Shown: positions 10,317 through 19,137 of the stretch, in pieces
How the letters are laid out: each line of letters begins with the position of its first letter
How positions within the stretch are numbered: the first letter of the stretch is position 1
Assembly (NCBI RefSeq): GCF_000613125.1
Contig: NZ_HG964497.1
Coordinates: 3,474,153 to 3,538,152, forward strand
Length of the DNA: 64,000 bases
DNA from: Bacillus sp. EB01
GTDB lineage: Bacteria; Bacillota; Bacilli; Bacillales; Cytobacillaceae
Direction of reading: 5' to 3'
Program-made: the position numbers and the translations under genes
The notes under the pieces: generated by a model
The model's database searches: none
What the model saw: only the letters and a program-made list of their open reading frames with translations
Told to the model about the DNA's origin: nothing

Positions 10317-10373
10317 TATTGAATAATTATTAAAACGTGTTAAAATTCATTAATGTGAATAAAAATGAGTCCA
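10317..10373 (+). promoter_or_regulatory. artP promoter with two ARG-box-like sites
   Basis: A sigma-A-like pair TTGAAT (10319-10324) and TAAAAT (10341-10346) is spaced 16 bp. Around it lie TATTGAATAATTATTAAA (from 10317) and TGTGAATAAAAATGAG (from 10354), which resemble the ArgR/AhrC operator with its TGAAT..ATTCA core. Arginine-responsive repression is inferred from this match and from the transporter family. Confidence 0.5.
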
Positions 10374-10460
10374 TTCTTACTTGATTGGAAAGGATTCGGG
10401 CTTGTCTGTAATGGGTAAAAGTTTATCGATTATTCTGAAAAATAAAGGGAGGAAATTATA

Positions 10461-11246
10461 ATGAAAAAAGGTTTAGTTTTATTTTTGGCTATGGCCCTTG
10501 TTATCAGCATTATAGCGGCATGTGGTTCCAGTGAAGATAACACAAATGGAGGCGGAGCAGAGGAAAAGAAAACACTTACGATGGCTACCTCAGCTGATTA
10601 CCCGCCATTTGAATATATCGATACGAAAAAAAGTGATGAAATTATCGGTTTTGACGTTGATTTGGCAAAAGCACTTGGTGAAAAGCTTGGCTATGAAATC
10701 GAGGTAAAAGATATGGACTTCAATAGTCTTGTCCAGGCGCTAAAATCAGGACAAGCAGACCTTGTCCTTGCAGGTATGACACCAACTGAAAAACGGAAGA
10801 AGAATGTTGATTTTTCTGATATCTACTATACCGCTTCCCATTTGATTGTGACTAAGGATAGCAGCATTACAAAACTTGAAGATCTTGAAGGCAAGACTGT
10901 TGGTGTCCAGCTCGGTTCTATTCAGAGCGATAAAGCAAAGGAACTCCAAAAAGAAGTAGACTTCAAAATCGAAGACCGTAATAGAATCCCAGATTTAATC
11001 CAAGAAATTAAATCTGGAAGGTTTGACGCAGCAATTATTGAAGATACAGTCGCTAAAGGTTTCATTGAAAACGAAGAAGGTTTCTCAGGATTTACAATTT
11101 CCGAAAACCCGGAAGAAGCAGGTTCTGCGATTGCATTTGCGAAGGACAGCGAACTGACTGATAAGTTCAATGCCGAACTGAAAAAAATGAAGGAAAACGG
11201 CGAACTCGATAAATTGGTTGTTAAATGGTTTGGCGGGGAAGAATAG
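10461..11246 (+). CDS. artP: Arginine/basic amino acid ABC transporter, substrate-binding lipoprotein
   Basis: The extracellular binding protein delivers substrate to ArtQ. A signal peptide with a lipobox SIIAAC places the lipidated Cys at residue 21. The rest (261 residues total) is a family 3 solute-binding protein with DYPPFEYID near the mature start, the GFDVDLAKALG segment and KSGQADLVLAGMTPT. An intercistronic hairpin separates it from artQ, as is common where the binding protein is made in excess. Substrate identity (arginine) comes from similarity to the B. subtilis yqiXYZ system and the upstream ARG-box-like sites. Confidence 0.9.
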   Translation: MKKGLVLFLAMALVISIIAACGSSEDNTNGGGAEEKKTLTMATSADYPPFEYIDTKKSDEIIGFDVDLAKALGEKLGYEIEVKDMDFNSLVQALKSGQADLVLAGMTPTEKRKKNVDFSDIYYTASHLIVTKDSSITKLEDLEGKTVGVQLGSIQSDKAKELQKEVDFKIEDRNRIPDLIQEIKSGRFDAAIIEDTVAKGFIENEEGFSGFTISENPEEAGSAIAFAKDSELTDKFNAELKKMKENGELDKLVVKWFGGEE

Positions 11247-11258
11247 AGGGGAAAATTG

Positions 11259-11294
11259 AAACGTTCAGAAGGCGTTGCCTTTCTGGACGTTTTT
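11259..11294 (+). terminator. Intercistronic hairpin between artP and artQ
   Basis: A stem of about 14 bp, starting AAACGTTCAGAAGGC and closing with its near complement, has a 3-nt loop and ends in a short T-run. It probably works as a partial terminator or 3' stabiliser that raises binding protein over permease. Confidence 0.75.
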
Positions 11295-11324
11295 ACAGTT
11301 GATATAGAGAGGAATGAATTTTAA

Positions 11325-11984
11325 GTGGGACTGGATTTCGCACAAATCGTCCCTTCCTTGCCATATATACTGGAAGGGATTTGGGTAACATTAGGTATCG
11401 TTCTTGTTGCAGGTATTTTGGGATTTATCCTTGGTATTATTCTTTCAATATTCAAAATCAGTAAGTTTAAGCCGCTTAACTGGTTTGCGGATGCTTATAC
11501 AAGTGTGTTCAGGGGAACGCCACTTGTGCTGCAGCTGATGATTATTTATTTCGGCTCTCCGCAATTACTGGGCTATCAAATTGATATGCACGTTGCTGCG
11601 ATCCTGTCTTTCGGATTGAACTCAGGTGCTTACATTTCCGAAATTATCAGGGCCGGCATTCTTGCGGTTGACAAAGGGCAGAGGGAAGCCGCTATGGCAC
11701 TTGGCGTTCCATCCCGTCCAATGATGCTTGACATCATCCTGCCGCAGGCTATGAAAAATATACTCCCAGCTCTAATGAATGAATTCATTTCGCTGACAAA
11801 AGAATCAGCCATTGTCACCACCATTGGCGTCGCAGATATCATGCGGAGGTCTTACCAGGTAGGGGCCGAATATTACGCCTATCTTGAACCGCTTCTTTTT
11901 GCCGGCTTAATTTATTATCTGATGGTCATTACATTGACCTTCCTTGGAAAGGGTCTTGAAAGGAGGATGAGGCGCAGTGATTAA
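11325..11984 (+). CDS. artQ: Arginine ABC transporter permease
   Basis: A 219-residue His/Glu/Gln/Arg-type inner-membrane permease with about five hydrophobic segments. The EAA loop, [22 protein letters not shown], contacts the ATPase, and the TPLVLQLMI segment is typical of amino acid permeases. The start is GTG, with AGAGAGGA upstream. It overlaps artR by 8 bp and so is translationally coupled to the ATPase. Confidence 0.92.
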   Translation: MGLDFAQIVPSLPYILEGIWVTLGIVLVAGILGFILGIILSIFKISKFKPLNWFADAYTSVFRGTPLVLQLMIIYFGSPQLLGYQIDMHVAAILSFGLNSGAYISEIIRAGILAVDKGQREAAMALGVPSRPMMLDIILPQAMKNILPALMNEFISLTKESAIVTTIGVADIMRRSYQVGAEYYAYLEPLLFAGLIYYLMVITLTFLGKGLERRMRRSD

Positions 11985-12699
11985 AGTTAGTGAATTGCAT
12001 AAAAACTTTGGAAAGCTCGAAGTATTGAAGGGAATCACAACTACAATTGCAGAGGGAGAGGTAGTTGCGATCATTGGCCCATCAGGTTCGGGTAAGTCAA
12101 CATTCCTTCGCTGCATGAACATGCTTGAAACTCCAACAAGCGGCCGCATCTGGATTGGTGAAAATGAAATTACAGATAAGAAAACAAATATTATGAAAGT
12201 ACGTGAGAATGTCGGAATGGTTTTTCAACACTTTCACCTTTTTCCGCATAAAACTGTCCTTCAAAATTTGACGTATGCACCAATGAAGGTGAAGGGTCTT
12301 TCAAAAGCAGAGGCAGAAAAAATCGGATATGAGCTATTAGAAAGAGTTGGATTATCCGATAAGGCTAGCGAATTTCCAGGCAGACTGTCAGGCGGGCAAA
12401 AGCAGCGAGTAGCGATTGCAAGGGCACTTGCGATGCAGCCAAATGTGATGCTGTTCGATGAACCGACGTCTGCCCTTGACCCAGAGATGGTCAAGGAGGT
12501 TCTCGATGTTATGAAATCGCTCGCCCACACCGGGATGACGATGGCGATTGTTACACACGAGATGGGATTTGCGCGCGAAGTAGCGGACCGGGTCTTGTTT
12601 TTGGATGGTGGGGTCCTTGTCGAGGATGCACCGCCAGAACAATTCTTTTCGAATCCAAAAAGCAGCCGCGCCCGGGAGTTTTTGCAAAAAATGCTTTAA
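11977..12699 (+). CDS. artR: Arginine ABC transporter ATP-binding protein
   Basis: The cytoplasmic ATPase of the transporter. The 240 residues show Walker [10 protein letters not shown] (34-42), the Q-loop at VFQHFHLF, signature LSGGQKQR, Walker [15 protein letters not shown] and the H-loop [11 protein letters not shown] start inside the end of artQ, preceded by AGGAGGATGAGG. It belongs to the polar amino acid uptake family, and context makes arginine the likely substrate. Confidence 0.94.
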   Translation: MIKVSELHKNFGKLEVLKGITTTIAEGEVVAIIGPSGSGKSTFLRCMNMLETPTSGRIWIGENEITDKKTNIMKVRENVGMVFQHFHLFPHKTVLQNLTYAPMKVKGLSKAEAEKIGYELLERVGLSDKASEFPGRLSGGQKQRVAIARALAMQPNVMLFDEPTSALDPEMVKEVLDVMKSLAHTGMTMAIVTHEMGFAREVADRVLFLDGGVLVEDAPPEQFFSNPKSSRAREFLQKML

Positions 12700-12713
12700 T
12701 AGAGTTATTATGG

Positions 12714-12749
12714 AAAAGATGGTCGGATGATCATCTTTTCTTTGTTTTT
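12714..12749 (+). terminator. Terminator of artPQR
   Basis: AAAAGATG and CATCTTTT form the stem, followed by CTTTGTTTTTG. Confidence 0.75.
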
Positions 12750-12967
12750 GTAGAGTCGGAGCTCCGTGATTACGTATGCCATAGTAAAAGCTGAAATGTC
12801 ATTCATTCTGTTCATCAATGATATTTTTAGGAAAAGAAGAGGTTAAAATTAATTCATAACACTTATAATTATTCCATCTTTATTGTAATCAAGTGGATTT
12901 ACATATTTGCTATAGGAAATGGAATTTGGCAAGGCTTTATGATTGAAGACCCATGGAGTGTGAATGT

Positions 12968-13948
12968 ATGAGATATAGAATTGGTTATAGGACCATAAAG
13001 ACTGCGGTCGGTACTGCGGCCGCGATTATTATAGCCCAGATGCTGGGGGTAGCGAATTATTCTTCTGCTGGGATCCTCACAATCCTTTGCATTAAACCTA
13101 CAAAGAGGAAGTCTCTCAGAGCGTCATGGGATCGATTCCTTGCCTGCGTACTTGCAATGCCATTTTCAGCTCTATTTTTTGAACTAATTGCCTATCATCC
13201 ATTAGTAATTGGGCTTATGCTGTTCTTTTTTATTCCAACCGTTGTAATGCTTAAAGCAAAGGATGGAATTGTGACTTCGTCCGTTATCATCATGCATATA
13301 TACGCAGCAGGTGAAGTTTCTAAAGAGATCTTCCTAAATGAACTTATTATTATTATTGTCGGAATAGGTGTGGCCTTATTGATGAATTGGTATATGCCAA
13401 GCCTTGAGACTAAGCTTTATGAGTATAGTAGTAAAATTGAAGATAATTTCAGAACGATTTTTCTGGAAATGGCAAAATACTTAAGGACAAACGAAACAAT
13501 CTGGGATGGACATGAAGTGACTGCTACCTCAAAGCTTCTTAATGAAGCAAAATCACTTGCCTTTCGTGATGTCGAGAATCATTTGGCCAGAGAAGAAAAT
13601 TTATATTATCATTATTTCACTATGAGGGAAAAACAGTTTGAAATTATCGAGAGGATTATGCCTATTGCCGCTTCCCTGCCGAAGAATGTTCAACAGGCAA
13701 GGATTATGGCTGATTTTATTGAGGAGCTGTGTGAAAATATTCATCCAGGGAATACTGCATATATTTATCTTGATAAATTGAGGCTTATGAGACGAGATTT
13801 TGAGGAAATGGAACTCCCTAGGACCCGTGATGAATTTGAAGCCAGGGCCAGCTTGTTCCAAATGCTCAATGAGTTGGAACAGTATCTCTTGATAAAGAGT
13901 TCGTTCAAAGGCTTGAAGCAACCAAGAAAGAAAGTATTGCCACAGTAG
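12968..13948 (+). CDS. yqjA: YqjA-like DUF939 / aromatic acid exporter family membrane protein
   Basis: The N-terminal half (about residues 5-145) has four to five membrane segments, and the C-terminal half is a soluble helical domain rich in charged residues, the layout of the DUF939 (aromatic acid exporter family) proteins. B. subtilis YqjA at the same place is the nearest relative known to me. ATG 12968 (MRYRIGYR) follows GGAGTG at good spacing; ATG 12953, five codons earlier, has no ribosome-binding site. Substrate is unknown. Confidence 0.85.
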   Translation: MRYRIGYRTIKTAVGTAAAIIIAQMLGVANYSSAGILTILCIKPTKRKSLRASWDRFLACVLAMPFSALFFELIAYHPLVIGLMLFFFIPTVVMLKAKDGIVTSSVIIMHIYAAGEVSKEIFLNELIIIIVGIGVALLMNWYMPSLETKLYEYSSKIEDNFRTIFLEMAKYLRTNETIWDGHEVTATSKLLNEAKSLAFRDVENHLAREENLYYHYFTMREKQFEIIERIMPIAASLPKNVQQARIMADFIEELCENIHPGNTAYIYLDKLRLMRRDFEEMELPRTRDEFEARASLFQMLNELEQYLLIKSSFKGLKQPRKKVLPQ

Positions 13949-13988
13949 GTTTGGCACAAACTAGGGGAAAAAGTAAAGGGTGGTATGA

Positions 13989-14501
13989 ATGGCACAAATG
14001 CTTGCTGCGTTGCTTACCGTTCTTTTCGTTTCCCCTATTTGGCCTTTAGGGCCAAATCCGCTTCCTGGGGATACATTTATTATTATTAATAAAAAAACAA
14101 ACGAGATGGCGTTTATTGATGAGAACAGGGTTCAAACTGTCCTATCCGTGGCAACCGGCAAAAGCGAGGATCTGACTCCGGAGGGTGTTTTTACCGTTAC
14201 AGTAAAAGCAGCGCAGCCTTATTACAGAAAAAAGAATATACCCGGCGGCCATGCTGAAAATCCATTAGGTTCTAGATGGATCGGCTTTGATGCCAAGGCG
14301 ACCGATGGCCGGGTATACGGGCTGCATGGAACCAATGATCCGGCTTCTATTGGGAAATATGTGTCAAACGGATGTATCCGGCTGCAAAACGAAGGAATTG
14401 AATCGCTTTATCCTTTCATCCCACTTGGTACGAAGGTTTTAATCACTTCATCCGACCGGCCGTTCACTGAACTGGGTATCGAATACGGGGCGATACAATA
14501 A
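13989..14501 (+). CDS. Secreted L,D-transpeptidase (YkuD domain)
   Basis: A 170-residue protein with a short hydrophobic N-terminus (residues 1-18) that may be a signal or anchor, then a YkuD catalytic domain. The active site HGTNDPASIGKYVSNGCIRL (His113, Cys129) matches the family HGT...S.GCIR pattern. Such enzymes form 3-3 cross-links in peptidoglycan or attach proteins to it. GTG/ATG alternatives are few; ATG 13989 follows AAAGGGTGG. There is no LysM domain, unlike B. subtilis YkuD. Confidence 0.88.
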   Translation: MAQMLAALLTVLFVSPIWPLGPNPLPGDTFIIINKKTNEMAFIDENRVQTVLSVATGKSEDLTPEGVFTVTVKAAQPYYRKKNIPGGHAENPLGSRWIGFDAKATDGRVYGLHGTNDPASIGKYVSNGCIRLQNEGIESLYPFIPLGTKVLITSSDRPFTELGIEYGAIQ

Positions 14502-14563
14502 CAAAAGCACAAATTTCTCTTTGAGAGGAAAATAGTGCAAAATCTAGTTTTCAATACAACAAG

Positions 14564-14600
14564 AAAAGGGACTGTCCAAATTTTGCGGACAGTCCCTTTG
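14564..14600. terminator. Bidirectional terminator between the L,D-transpeptidase gene and prli42
   Basis: AAAAGGGACTGTCC pairs with GGACAGTCCCTTT around a 9-nt loop, with A-rich and T-rich flanks serving both convergent genes. Confidence 0.85.
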
Positions 14601-14613
14601 CTATAGTAGCACC

Positions 14614-14709
14614 TTATAGGAAAGTAGACAATCCCATTAGGAGTGTTGAGGCCAGCATGGCAAAAAGCATTAAATAAACAATGACCTTCCTCGTTTTACG
14701 ACTATTCAT
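14614..14709 (-). CDS. prli42: Stressosome-associated membrane miniprotein Prli42
   Basis: A 31-residue protein, MNSRKTRKVIVYLMLFAMLA at its start, with a basic N-terminus and one membrane helix. Size, the RK.RKV.VY.M pattern and neighbourhood match Prli42, which in Listeria anchors the stressosome to the membrane by its basic N-terminus. The ATG is preceded by AGGGAGGAAA with good spacing. Stressosome function here is inferred from the family. Confidence 0.8.
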   Translation of the reverse strand: MNSRKTRKVIVYLMLFAMLASTLLMGLSTFL

Positions 14710-14895
14710 CTTGGTTTCCTCCCTTTAATGTGTATGGGATAATTCTATTTTAACGTGAATCCGGACAACTAACAACCTTTCAAATTAGGAAGGATTTATG
14801 ACACTTTGTAGAGAATACAGTAATTGTCGAATTTTTGGGAGGAATTCAGTTTCGCTTATTAGTGGAACTGGCAGTTTATACAAGGGGGGATATTC

Positions 14896-15309
14896 ATGAT
14901 TGAAAAAGTGGACCATATTGGGATCGCCGTTAAATCACTCGAACAGGCACTTCCATTTTATACGAATACCTTAAAGCTCCCTCTCCTTGGAATTGAGGAA
15001 GTGGAAAGCCAAAAGGTGATTGTCGCATTTCTTGATGCGGGAGGGACAAAGCTGGAACTGCTTGAACCAACGTCCGAGGACAGCCCTATTGCAAAACATA
15101 TCGAAAAGCGGGGAGAAGGAATCCATCATGTCGCACTGGGGGTTACATCGATTCAGGATAGGATTAACGATATGAAGGAAGCCGGTATCAGGATGCTTAA
15201 TGAGGAGCCGAAGCTGGGAGCACATGGAGCGATGGTTGCGTTCATGCACCCAAAAGATTCCGGTGGGATATTATACGAGTTTTGCGAGAAGAAGGGGATG
15301 GAGAAGTAA
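14896..15309 (+). CDS. mce: Methylmalonyl-CoA epimerase (VOC fold)
   Basis: Interconverts (S)- and (R)-methylmalonyl-CoA, linking propionyl-CoA carboxylation to MutAB. The 137 residues form two VOC repeats with metal ligands in VDHIGIAV (His near residue 7), GEGIHHVAL (His about 77) and the Glu in GGILYEFCE near the C-terminus. ATG with AAGGGGGGA upstream. The carboxyltransferase gene starts 1 bp after its stop, so the two are co-transcribed. Confidence 0.94.
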   Translation: MIEKVDHIGIAVKSLEQALPFYTNTLKLPLLGIEEVESQKVIVAFLDAGGTKLELLEPTSEDSPIAKHIEKRGEGIHHVALGVTSIQDRINDMKEAGIRMLNEEPKLGAHGAMVAFMHPKDSGGILYEFCEKKGMEK

Positions 15310-15310
15310 C

Positions 15311-16861
15311 ATGCCGGATATATTTGAAAAGATTAATGAATTGTATGATAAGCGCCGTGAAATCGAAATGGGCGGCGGTGATGAAAAAATTGCGCGGCAG
15401 CATGCAAAGGGGAAACTGACAGCACGTGAGAGAATTGCTATTCTTGTAGACGAAGGTACATTTGTTGAATTGAATCCTTTTATTGAGCACAGGATTACAT
15501 ACTTTGGTATGGACCAGCAGAAAGGGCCAGGTGACGGGGTTGTAACCGGATATGGCAAAATAAATGGCCGGGCAGTCTATGTTTTTTCGCAGGACTTCAC
15601 TGTGTTCGGTGGTGCTCTTGGGGAAATGCACGCCCATAAAATTGCCAAACTGATGGACATGGCTGCCAATAGCGGCGCACCGGTTATTGGGTTGAACGAC
15701 TCCGGCGGGGCAAGAATTCAAGAGGGCGTCGTGTCACTGGATGGCTACGGACAAATCTTTTATCGAAACGCCATCTATTCAGGCGTTATTCCGCAAATTT
15801 CAGTCATTATGGGGCCGTGTGCCGGGGGCGCTGTCTATTCACCCGCTATTACGGATTTTGTGTTCATGGTAGAGGGTACGAGCCAAATGTTTATTACAGG
15901 ACCAAAAGTGATTGAGACGGTGACCGGTGAAAAAATTTCTTCTGATGATCTTGGCGGTGCCAAGGTTCATAATACGATCTCCGGCAATGCCCATTTTAGA
16001 GGAGAGACGGAAGAAGAAGTTCTGGCTTCAGTGAGAAGGCTATTAAGCTATCTCCCGCAAAATTCAAAAGAACGGCCTCCGGTAGTAACTGTCGCCGATG
16101 AAGACGATTATAGGGCTGACCTGGTGGATTGTATTCCCTTTGATCCTATCAGGCCATACGATGTGCGGATTGTAATCGAGCAGGTTGTTGACAATAATAG
16201 TTTTATGGAGATTCACAAGGATTTTGCAAGGAATATTGTAGTTGGCCTTGCAAGAATAAAAGGTGAACCGGTAGGGCTGGTTGCCAATCAGCCAAAGGTG
16301 ATGGCCGGCAGCCTTGATATTGATTCTTCCGACAAAGCCTCCCGTTTTATTCGTTTCTGTGATTCTTTTAATATACCGATCATAACATTCGAAGATGTAA
16401 CCGGTTTCTTTCCGGGGATTAAACAGGAACATGGCGGGATTATCCGCCATGGTGCTAAAATACTTTATGCTTATTCTGAAGCGACCGTACCGAAGTTGAC
16501 CGTTATTTTACGAAAGGCATACGGCGGTGCATACGTGGCGCTGAACAGTAAATCAATTGGCGCCGATCTTGTTTTTTCATGGCCCAACGCAGAGATTGCC
16601 GTAATGGGACCGCAGGGAGCAGCGAATATCATTTTTGCTAAAGAAATCCAAAGTTCGCCTGAACCAGAGAAGGTCCGTCAGCAGAAGATTGAGGAATACC
16701 GCCAGCAGTTTGCCAACCCTTATGTGGCTGCAGCCCGGGGAATGGTCGATGATGTCATCGATCCGCGGGAAACCAGGATAAAGCTTATCCAGGCATTGGA
16801 TATGCTAAGGAATAAACAAGAGGAACGGCCACATAAAAAGCATGGAAATATTCCGCTCTAA
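15311..16861 (+). CDS. mmdA: Acyl-CoA carboxyltransferase (propionyl-CoA carboxylase beta / methylmalonyl-CoA decarboxylase alpha type)
   Basis: A 516-residue carboxyltransferase with the two crotonase-like halves of the family: an N-terminal acyl-CoA site (GDGVVTGYGKI, then NDSGGARIQEGV and GPCAGGAVYSPA) and a C-terminal carboxybiotin site (DVTGFFPG, GGAYVALNSKSIGAD). It corresponds to B. subtilis YqjD. ATG 15311 follows GGGGATGGAG and gives the canonical N-terminus MPDIFEKINEL. No biotin carboxylase or biotin carrier gene is in the window, so its physiological direction and partner are not settled by sequence; with mce it most likely makes methylmalonyl-CoA. Confidence 0.9.
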   Translation: MPDIFEKINELYDKRREIEMGGGDEKIARQHAKGKLTARERIAILVDEGTFVELNPFIEHRITYFGMDQQKGPGDGVVTGYGKINGRAVYVFSQDFTVFGGALGEMHAHKIAKLMDMAANSGAPVIGLNDSGGARIQEGVVSLDGYGQIFYRNAIYSGVIPQISVIMGPCAGGAVYSPAITDFVFMVEGTSQMFITGPKVIETVTGEKISSDDLGGAKVHNTISGNAHFRGETEEEVLASVRRLLSYLPQNSKERPPVVTVADEDDYRADLVDCIPFDPIRPYDVRIVIEQVVDNNSFMEIHKDFARNIVVGLARIKGEPVGLVANQPKVMAGSLDIDSSDKASRFIRFCDSFNIPIITFEDVTGFFPGIKQEHGGIIRHGAKILYAYSEATVPKLTVILRKAYGGAYVALNSKSIGADLVFSWPNAEIAVMGPQGAANIIFAKEIQSSPEPEKVRQQKIEEYRQQFANPYVAAARGMVDDVIDPRETRIKLIQALDMLRNKQEERPHKKHGNIPL

Positions 16862-16936
16862 CCCCATTGGTTGAAGCTCGAGTTTGACAAGAGTATACTG
16901 AAATGGTGAGTACATAACCAGACGGAGGTTTTACGG

Positions 16937-18055
16937 ATGATTAACCATGAGCGCTTATTGAATGAGTTCCTTGAACTTGTTCAAATCGATTCAGAAACAA
17001 AATTTGAAGCAAAAATTGCAGAAGTCCTAAAGAAAAAATTCACCGAGCTCGGTCTCGATGTTTTTGAAGATGATACTACAGCCGTTACAGGGCATGGTGC
17101 AGGCAATCTGATTTGTACGCTTCCTGCAACGAAGGATGGGGTTGATTCAATTTACTTCACTAGCCATATGGACACAGTGACTCCTGGGAATGGCGTGAAG
17201 CCTTCCATCAAGGATGGGTATGTTGTTACAGATGGCACAACCATTCTCGGTGCAGACGACAAGGCTGGACTTGCAGCGATGTTTGAATTGATTCGTGTCC
17301 TGAAGGAGCAGAATCTCCCGCGTGGGCAAATACAATTCATTATTACAGTTGGGGAAGAGTCTGGCCTTATGGGTGCCAAAGCTTTAGATCCTTCAAAGAT
17401 CACTGCTAAATACGGTTACGCACTTGATAGCGATGGCCTCGTCGGCAATGTTGTTGTTGCCGCTCCTACTCAGGCCCGGATTGAAGCAGTTGTTTATGGA
17501 AAGACTGCACATGCAGGTGTAGCGCCTGAAAAGGGAGTTTCCGCAATTACAATTGCTGCGAAAGCAATTGCCAGGATGCCTTTGGGCAGGATTGACAGTG
17601 AAACCACAGCCAATATCGGGCGGTTTGCCGGCGGCCAGGCTACGAACATTGTTGCTGACCGTGTTGATATTTTGGCTGAAGCACGATCCCTTGTGGCAGA
17701 TAAAATGGAAGCACAGGCAGCGAAAATGAAAGAAGCCTTTGAATCGGCTGCATCAGAAATGGGCGGCAGAGCCGAAGTGAATGTGACGGTCATGTATCCT
17801 GGCTTCAAATTTGGTGAAGGTGACCATGTTGTCGAAGTAGCCAGGAAAGCAGCAGCGAAAATTGGCCGCAGCTGTGAGCTCCAGCAAAGCGGCGGGGGCA
17901 GCGATGCCAACGTGATAGCAGGATTCGGAATACCGACTGTCAACCTGGCAGTTGGGTATGAGGATATCCATACAACAAACGAACGGATGCCGGTTGAAGA
18001 GCTTGGCAAACTGGCTGAGATGACCCTTGCCATCGTTGAGGAAGTTGCGAAGTAA
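16937..18055 (+). CDS. yqjE: M20 family metallopeptidase, peptidase T-like (YqjE)
   Basis: A 372-residue cytosolic zinc peptidase. The catalytic domain shows SHMDTVTPG (Zn-ligand His and Asp), ADDKAGLAA (bridging Asp) and VGEESGLMGAK (catalytic Glu pair), with a dimerisation lid inserted near residues 180-290, the M20/PepT layout. ATG follows GACGGAGG. It is 75 bp after the carboxyltransferase and may be read from the same transcript. Peptide substrate is unknown. Confidence 0.88.
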   Translation: MINHERLLNEFLELVQIDSETKFEAKIAEVLKKKFTELGLDVFEDDTTAVTGHGAGNLICTLPATKDGVDSIYFTSHMDTVTPGNGVKPSIKDGYVVTDGTTILGADDKAGLAAMFELIRVLKEQNLPRGQIQFIITVGEESGLMGAKALDPSKITAKYGYALDSDGLVGNVVVAAPTQARIEAVVYGKTAHAGVAPEKGVSAITIAAKAIARMPLGRIDSETTANIGRFAGGQATNIVADRVDILAEARSLVADKMEAQAAKMKEAFESAASEMGGRAEVNVTVMYPGFKFGEGDHVVEVARKAAAKIGRSCELQQSGGGSDANVIAGFGIPTVNLAVGYEDIHTTNERMPVEELGKLAEMTLAIVEEVAK

Positions 18056-18123
18056 GATACACTTTTAAATTGAGGTCGCCTAAAAGGTTGTCGAATTGAC
18101 TTTTTAAAAAATAATGAAACGAT

Positions 18124-18154
18124 AAAGGGAGCCCAAGCGGGTTCCCTTTCCTTT
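18124..18154. terminator. Convergent terminator between yqjE and the lipoprotein gene
   Basis: AAAGGGA and TCCCTTT form the outer stem, with inner CC/GG pairs, placed between two convergent genes. Confidence 0.7.
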
Positions 18155-18158
18155 ATCT

Positions 18159-18968
18159 TTAAGGCAGGTTTTCAATCTTTTCAAGTTCAGTCGTTACACT
18201 CATTTCATTCCCAGTTGAGTCCTTTAAATATAACGTCTTTTTTACAATCCCAAGCCGGGGTGCCCAGTAATTCTCGACAATGCTTCCATCTGTCCCGATC
18301 TTCTCAAGCACGATGACCTTGCTAATCTTTCCATATGGAACAGAAATGGTTGCATCAATTTCCTTAACGACCCATCCGTCAAAGCTTTGTTTCAGTTTGA
18401 TTGGATTTGGCAAAACAAGCTGTTCTTTAAATGCTGCTTTGTAATTTTCAATTGAGGGGGCATCCTCCGAATAATATTCTGGCTCCTCGTAAACAATCGA
18501 AATTCCCTTCTTACCAAGGTTGTATATCCTAAGCATCCTTGTCCCGCCATTATCAGTTATGGTAGCAATGTATTTTCCCTCCTTGGTGAAAACATGCTCC
18601 ACTTCAGAAGCAAATTCATTTCCAGTTCCTTTGAAGGTTTTGATCTTATTGCCTTCAGGAAAGTAACTTCCAGTCTCAATTGGCCTGTCATTTTCTCCGT
18701 TTGCACCCTCGCCTGTGGGTTTGCCACCAGAGCTCCCATCTGTACCAGTTCCGGGTTTACCTCCTGGTCCATTACCGGAATTATTGCTAACAGGTTTATC
18801 TTTTTCTCCATCAATTTCTTCCTTATCCCCTGACGTTTCCGTTCCTCCGTCTGTCTGTTCTGTTGGTTTTTGGACTCCTCCTGATTCATTGTTCGGCTTG
18901 GAACTATTCCAAAAACTGCAGCCTGCTAAAAGAAAAATAGTGAGTATGACTAAATAAATCTTTCTCAT
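18159..18968 (-). CDS. Lipoprotein of unknown function with a low-complexity linker
   Basis: About 269 residues. The signal peptide MRKIYLVILTIFLLAGCSFW gives a lipobox LLAGC with the lipidated Cys near residue 17. Residues about 20-95 are Gly/Ser/Asn/Lys/Glu-rich and probably disordered, a wall-spanning linker; the remaining 170 residues look folded and beta-rich. ATG 18968 starts the signal peptide directly; an in-frame GTG at 18980 would add MDRH. I recognise no domain. It stands alone, convergent with yqjE and divergent from polYB. Confidence 0.8.
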   Translation of the reverse strand: MRKIYLVILTIFLLAGCSFWNSSKPNNESGGVQKPTEQTDGGTETSGDKEEIDGEKDKPVSNNSGNGPGGKPGTGTDGSSGGKPTGEGANGENDRPIETGSYFPEGNKIKTFKGTGNEFASEVEHVFTKEGKYIATITDNGGTRMLRIYNLGKKGISIVYEEPEYYSEDAPSIENYKAAFKEQLVLPNPIKLKQSFDGWVVKEIDATISVPYGKISKVIVLEKIGTDGSIVENYWAPRLGIVKKTLYLKDSTGNEMSVTTELEKIENLP

Positions 18969-19137
18969 ATGCCTATCCACTTCCTTATTGAAATATGAAG
19001 CTATCTTTAATTAGACGTGGTCCACAATACCAAGTTGCATAAATGAAACTAAATGGGCTCCGGGTCACACCCATTAGGTGACTCGTGCAGGTGTTCGCTT
19101 TTTTTGCTAAACTAATAGGTAATTGGAGGTGTTGGCA

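Noticed and set aside
19090-19115. LexA box upstream of polYB
   Set aside because: CGTGCAGGTGTTCG has only one proper half-site (GTTCG); the other arm does not match CGAAC.
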